DNA from: Elusimicrobiota bacterium
GTDB lineage: Bacteria; Elusimicrobiota; Elusimicrobia; FEN-1173
DNA: 64,000 bases
Direction of reading: 5' to 3'
NCBI GenBank assembly: GCA_016706425.1
Contig: JADJJR010000001.1
Span: forward strand, 1,240,001-1,304,000
The notes under the pieces are model-generated. The model did no database searches. It worked only from the letters and a program-made list of their open reading frames with translations, and was not told the DNA's origin. Positions 62,001 to 64,000 of the stretch are shown here, piece after piece (within the stretch, counting starts at the first letter, position 1; every line of letters begins with the position of its first letter). Both the position numbers and the translations under genes were made by a program.

Positions 62001-64000
62001 TAAGTCGGTTTCCCCCGCATAGAAATCCTCAAAGCGGCTGTTTTGTGCCGGGTCGAGGACCTGCAAAAGGATGGCTTGAATGGCGGGGGGGATTTTGTCC
62101 ACCTCGTCGATCACCACGATGGGGTTGCGCACCCGTTCTTCCGGCGGACCCGAGCGGAGGGCCGTCACCAATTCGCCGGAATGGGAATTGACGTAGGTGC
62201 GGAGAAAACCTTTCAGGTCCTCTTCCGTCTGTATTTTCGTTCCGGATATGATTTTGACGGGCCGGCCGAGGGCCTCGCCGATCAGCAGCAAGATGGAAGT
62301 TTTGCCGACGCCGGGGGGGCCGATGAGGCAGAGGTAATCCGACTCCGGCACGATGGCCCGCCGTTCGCTCTGAATGATTTTGGTGAGAATCCCCTCCACT
62401 TGGTGGACGACGGCGTCCATGCCAAAATGGCTTCGGGCGAAGACCCTTTGGGCCCGTTCGAAAAGGGCGGGCGCGATGTCTCGGGCATCGCCCCCGCCCA
62501 GGACCGGGGTGGCCATCGGGAGGGAGTGGATTTCAATGAACTCCTCGATCCAAAGGCGGGTTTTCTGCGCTTCTTGGCGTGAAAGGGACGGGTTGGACAT
62601 GTCATTGAACTCCCGCAACAGATCCCGCCGCTGGGCGTCCGTGAGTCGGGGCAGAACGTTGGCGATGCGGTCCCGCAACGGCCGAAGGTGTTCGGGGGGG
62701 CGGTCGCGAAGGATGTCTTCCAAATCCGCATCGGTCAATTCAAAGGGGTCTTTGGATTCCCGGGTCCGTAACAGACGGCGCCAGGAGCGGGTCACGGCGC
62801 GGTCGACCCATCGGGCGGTGAAATCGCCCCAGGCGAAGCCGGTGAACGCGCGGGCGCGTTCCAGGAGCGTCCGGGTGGGATCGCCCGTCCAAGGGATTTG
62901 AAAACGCAGTCGCTCGGACAGCAATTCCAACCGTTCCGACAAGGTCCACCGGTCGATGGCCTCGGTGTCGTTGGACGTCACCACCGGATCGAAAAGATCC
63001 CGCGTTTTGGTTTCCAACCGCATTTTGTGGGTTAATTCGGTGCACACCCCGATCACCGGGGGCGGGGCGGGGAGTTTTTTCCATTCGTTCATGGCCCGCT
63101 GAAGGACGTCCTGCTTCTCGGTTTGGTAAATGTCCATGTCCATAAGCAGCACGGCGTGGCCTTGCTCGCCGAGGTGCCGCAGCAATTGGGCGAGGGCCTT
63201 CGAGACTTCGGTTTGACGCGTGTGGTCGCCGAAGAGACGCGCGGTCCGGAGTCGGTACAGCCGCCGGGGGCTTTCGGCCGCCGCGAGTCGGGCGGCGAGA
63301 GGGACGGAGAAATTCATTTTGGTCAAATCGTTGGGCCAGACCGCCAACCCCCATTTGGAAGGAACGGGATGAAGCGCGTGCGCCTCCCAGACGTCCAGGG
63401 GAGCGCTGAAGGGAGCCGTTTCCTCGGGGGGAAGGGATTCGGGCGAAACGATGTCGAGCCATCCGGCCCCAATGGCGGCTTGAATCTCCTCGCCGGCGTT
63501 CGCGGCGGCCAAAACATCCCCGTTTTCTAACGAACGGATTAAAAAATCGGGCTTGAGGTTGTCGGCCCCCAGCCGGGCGACGACATCGGACCAGCCACGG
63601 TAAATCCGGGGAACCAGGGGGGACGACAATCGATCGGCGTCGAGGGCGTGGGTTTGTTTTATGAAATCGGCCGCGTCGGCCGCCAGGGCGGAACCGTGCG
63701 CCCCCAACGTCGCGGCGGCGGCCTCGGCGGAGGGGGCGGCCGAAATCCCTTCCAGCAATTTTTGACGGGTGTCCATCGCCCGTGCGAGCACGCCGGCGGC
63801 CACAATAATGGGATTCTCTTTGGGGGAGCGGTCTTTGGGAATGGGCGAGGCGTGGGCCCACCGCAAGGCCAGTAAGTCCCGGTGGATCGGCCCCATCGCA
63901 TCAATTTGGCTTTTGATCTCCTTTTCCAAGGCGGCTTTTTTTTCGGGCCACCACCCCGGGGCGGGGGCTTGAATGGTCGCGAGGAGGCGTTCGTTGAGTT
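56094..64000 (-). CDS. Giant tandem AAA+/Lon protease (5' end outside window)
   Basis: At least 2,634 residues; the frame stays open to the window end, so the N-terminus is missing (numbering here from codon 63,929). Two copies of a unit: (a) NTPase-like region with a Walker-B-like strand only ('HAVLLMDMDIYQ' about 260; 'CLLVIDLDEFQ' about 1475); (b) Lon-type AAA+ with Walker A ('GPPGVGKTS' about 540; 'GPPGTAKTT' about 1760), Walker B ('IVVIDEVDK' about 605; 'IYLLDEIEK' about 1817) and Arg finger ('INRMQ', 'LDRFD'); (c) Lon protease domain. In copy 1 Ser892 ('PPDPSAG') remains but the Lys position is Arg935 ('PDLERR'); in copy 2 'PKDGDSAG' and 'GGIADK' give Ser2090/Lys2133 with the E. coli 43-residue spacing. 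A Ser/Gly linker near 2250 precedes a 360-residue tail of unknown fold. Canonical Lon is about 800 residues. Probably a cytoplasmic ATP-dependent protease. Confidence 0.85.
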   Translation of the reverse strand, partial: LNERLLATIQAPAPGWWPEKKAALEKEIKSQIDAMGPIHRDLLALRWAHASPIPKDRSPKENPIIVAAGVLARAMDTRQKLLEGISAAPSAEAAAATLGAHGSALAADAADFIKQTHALDADRLSSPLVPRIYRGWSDVVARLGADNLKPDFLIRSLENGDVLAAANAGEEIQAAIGAGWLDIVSPESLPPEETAPFSAPLDVWEAHALHPVPSKWGLAVWPNDLTKMNFSVPLAARLAAAESPRRLYRLRTARLFGDHTRQTEVSKALAQLLRHLGEQGHAVLLMDMDIYQTEKQDVLQRAMNEWKKLPAPPPVIGVCTELTHKMRLETKTRDLFDPVVTSNDTEAIDRWTLSERLELLSERLRFQIPWTGDPTRTLLERARAFTGFAWGDFTARWVDRAVTRSWRRLLRTRESKDPFELTDADLEDILRDRPPEHLRPLRDRIANVLPRLTDAQRRDLLREFNDMSNPSLSRQEAQKTRLWIEEFIEIHSLPMATPVLGGGDARDIAPALFERAQRVFARSHFGMDAVVHQVEGILTKIIQSERRAIVPESDYLCLIGPPGVGKTSILLLIGEALGRPVKIISGTKIQTEEDLKGFLRTYVNSHSGELVTALRSGPPEERVRNPIVVIDEVDKIPPAIQAILLQVLDPAQNSRFEDFYAGETDLSEVEFVLTGNDKGRIIGPLINRMQIETLNGYTEAEKIQIAARFMLPKVLAELGLRDALVFPRAGDALAHLIRLHDREQGVRELERLLERIVLFAAKRWALNGRRAPVTVDAELIDACLKTPTRPRLPLSAQDTVGLAHFPAANGFAFALETRRDTAGRVDDGSRHREWTDGKSTDPSIAVPSPRLRWFERLWRRLRYGGGAPRLPAAGDPQTAPALKEILDLAGRLVGLRLPEEWVIAAPRSGTPPDPSAGLAAAVSLVSAETDRPVKRETVFLGALDNRGGLLPVPDLERRLFGAIDAGAVEVVLPRAQETEVRALAAGVIGLRGPLLQPGSDGMAELSIPLPGPSIFANGQDPTWLEFLQQARQRPEHRPGAHGFLAFSGPVAALRALARESLDATPEPQTLYVLVDRWDRAVPFAFREPGEAPRARKTAHYADSIQVQIPQEPLPPSSTEPQVGEGVKGEFTADRAVLFMNDNYRRRMVTEPATRVADDLFEAVVENYDPTKVASAEAVLRSALVHNPAVAARFFIRMIDVWITGDKMLPGQRRAIMDIFGTLPPDTVGSMLLASAQFGSDTLLLRIRASALDLQKALVGPGNKTAALATLTNLRAAFQKEGGDGDLPHPIDDLARRLNAWDPARSPAVPADLVQWADSVARRALLFVNDIEQAHRAPLVGDEAAARDELKTRFPDYANQPVHELFELNHRGVGDLAETLGVYTAGRLLEDMAALGFVTEHRPLAPLNSPEDDLLDPVLRGAGRAVADQAATSALRHTVLLSCPDPLRAALPDYLARYLWRDGLPRRVLRLNTLNLQMANTEFADDTSFAWRRMQRVIQNAARQGNCLLVIDLDEFQKNVPLARHAIDLGRILAVANDSAKPLPLVFVGSEAAHLRFQESVTAYGDQVIAFSLADVPPGAVLRAQVGQVERARERPILAAGVLSRIVQQIHDRALGLRGAQRLIDRLSALPAPADLETFQRERDKMDAEDQRGSKDLSIEQRFERESYRLPPSVRAQAEKFLGLWVASSGDEAAKLEHRLRLILDFPYPRVPSAEQKARDTQILLGDLPDTLRRLRETLDAEFFGMDEVKDRIEDFVTRTLLSRAAGSPPRGKGLLLVGPPGTAKTTIVLAISEALGIPMTVVPCGAVKDAQYFVGFDSGFLGSKIGKLCEAAIRMGVPNGIYLLDEIEKMRPNESGQHPGDVFLQILDPKQNTRVREKFLGVDTDYSQNLFIATANGLEGIPAPLLDRFDVVALTGYNKSAKAAIGQKLVRRLIQKWRIEEDVRTPDLPGVIAVAVEKTHAQEKGVRQLGKALNAVFKAALTEKFKSGLSAPIEVTPDFARRALRAAPLETTEERPPWAVGRVQGLAVMSGEGEEGRVLEIEADLLSAPQAESPLRVVAAGRAQALMDFSQQSALPAALGWLERNGGPTVDSFRGKLIALLVLPWHIPKDGDSAGTAFTLAILSALTGRPLRQDFTITGAISRGGKIQSVGGIADKVTKAQQVAKTIFLPRENENDLLSHLLKSPDQIHFVESRRAEGHWERALYVMPRAFTNAGLPASAVDRFVRDAKGAGLAAVYDPAMKSNEWIKIAGTPESIESFFQSHRGVMETPPLHVLADRLEDVVERVLGDASDTRPDPLPSPSSGGSGSSFGSALAASAPGLASGVDPAVQAAVKGLVAVASVLFTPWNHAQSAAGLMQNPRTGADHNRRVRESLALLNPLVNTARPAWAESIKTLLARWKPDESNTPETMDSIREQVETAIFPLPHREQQAKALAALSLLGSNPEARPRPDSSAVPVLALDWNSVLSGEGKGLLRIAEAFLAESPRARVVLAGSPHQKSAMERALSAGPLASRTSRVLILNNLPTSGSVNTEEVKEWIRERLGASGVLGEGGLRFRLGATPDQAQRWTNLLHSLLVFSREVVVPAAVWNQMKPHLQGDPGVDNPDGSHTLPAREYSLADLLKSIAEDIVIQTQA
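57531..57662 (-). other. Intact Lon Ser-Lys dyad, copy 2
   Basis: Ser codon at 57,660-57,662 in 'PKDGDSAG' and Lys codon (AAG) at 57,531-57,533 in 'SVGGIADK', exactly 43 residues apart as in E. coli Lon (S679/K722). Confidence 0.85.
61125..61256 (-). other. Degenerate Lon protease active site (Lys to Arg), copy 1
   Basis: Ser codon at 61,254-61,256 within 'DPSAG', and 43 residues later an Arg codon (CGG) at 61,125-61,127 where Lon has its catalytic Lys. The surrounding fold motifs remain ('FLGALDNRGGLLPVPDLERR'). Confidence 0.8.

Overview
The window carries about 60% GC DNA from a Gram-negative (diderm) bacterium. The markers are Sec signal peptides, a PorV/UPF0164-type outer-membrane barrel, a TolC-type channel, RND pumps and an Ig-like/FlgD-like C-terminal module. 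This mixture, together with giant secreted proteins, recalls uncultivated lineages such as Elusimicrobiota or Omnitrophota. No rRNA or universal marker gene is present, so the phylum is an inference. No tRNA, CRISPR array, insertion sequence or prophage was found.

Left part (2-14385, + strand): a tight six-gene operon. It encodes the end of a large Ig/FnIII-like surface protein with a FlgD-like C-terminus, a PorV-like barrel fused to TPRs, a TPR lipoprotein-sized protein, a TolC-type protein with an N-terminal AMIN-like domain, and two tandem HAE1-type RND transporters. Gaps are 5 to 34 nt or overlaps, and no periplasmic adaptor is present. Two small minus-strand membrane proteins (14411-15041) follow convergently, with a good sigma70-type promoter at 15122-15150.

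Centre (15468-55635, + strand): one giant secreted protein of about 13,390 codons, split into three reading frames by two apparent single-G losses in G runs (18322-18326 and 53969-53971). In order it holds a long signal peptide, a helical N-domain, degenerate YD/RHS-like repeats, a repeat family joining a 'Y-x-x-x-x-GQA' strand motif to a YD motif, EF-hand-like calcium loops, a 125-130-residue repeat family, a Gly/Tyr/Trp-rich segment, a second YD block, and a strongly hydrophobic block. After these come a long beta-rich stretch, a helical hydrophobic region and two HExxH motifs. It is almost free of cysteine, and its two ends use a strikingly G-ending codon set. A perfect GC-rich terminator follows.

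Right part (56094-64000, - strand, running off the window): a protein of more than 2,630 residues built as two copies of a [Walker-B-only NTPase-like]-[AAA+]-[Lon protease] unit. Copy 1 keeps its ATPase motifs and the protease Ser but has Arg in place of the catalytic Lys; copy 2 has the full Ser2090/Lys2133 dyad.

Working together: the operon looks like an envelope export/efflux set, the giant gene like a surface or secreted effector/adhesin, and the tandem Lon like an intracellular quality-control or processing machine. A functional link between the last two rests only on adjacency.
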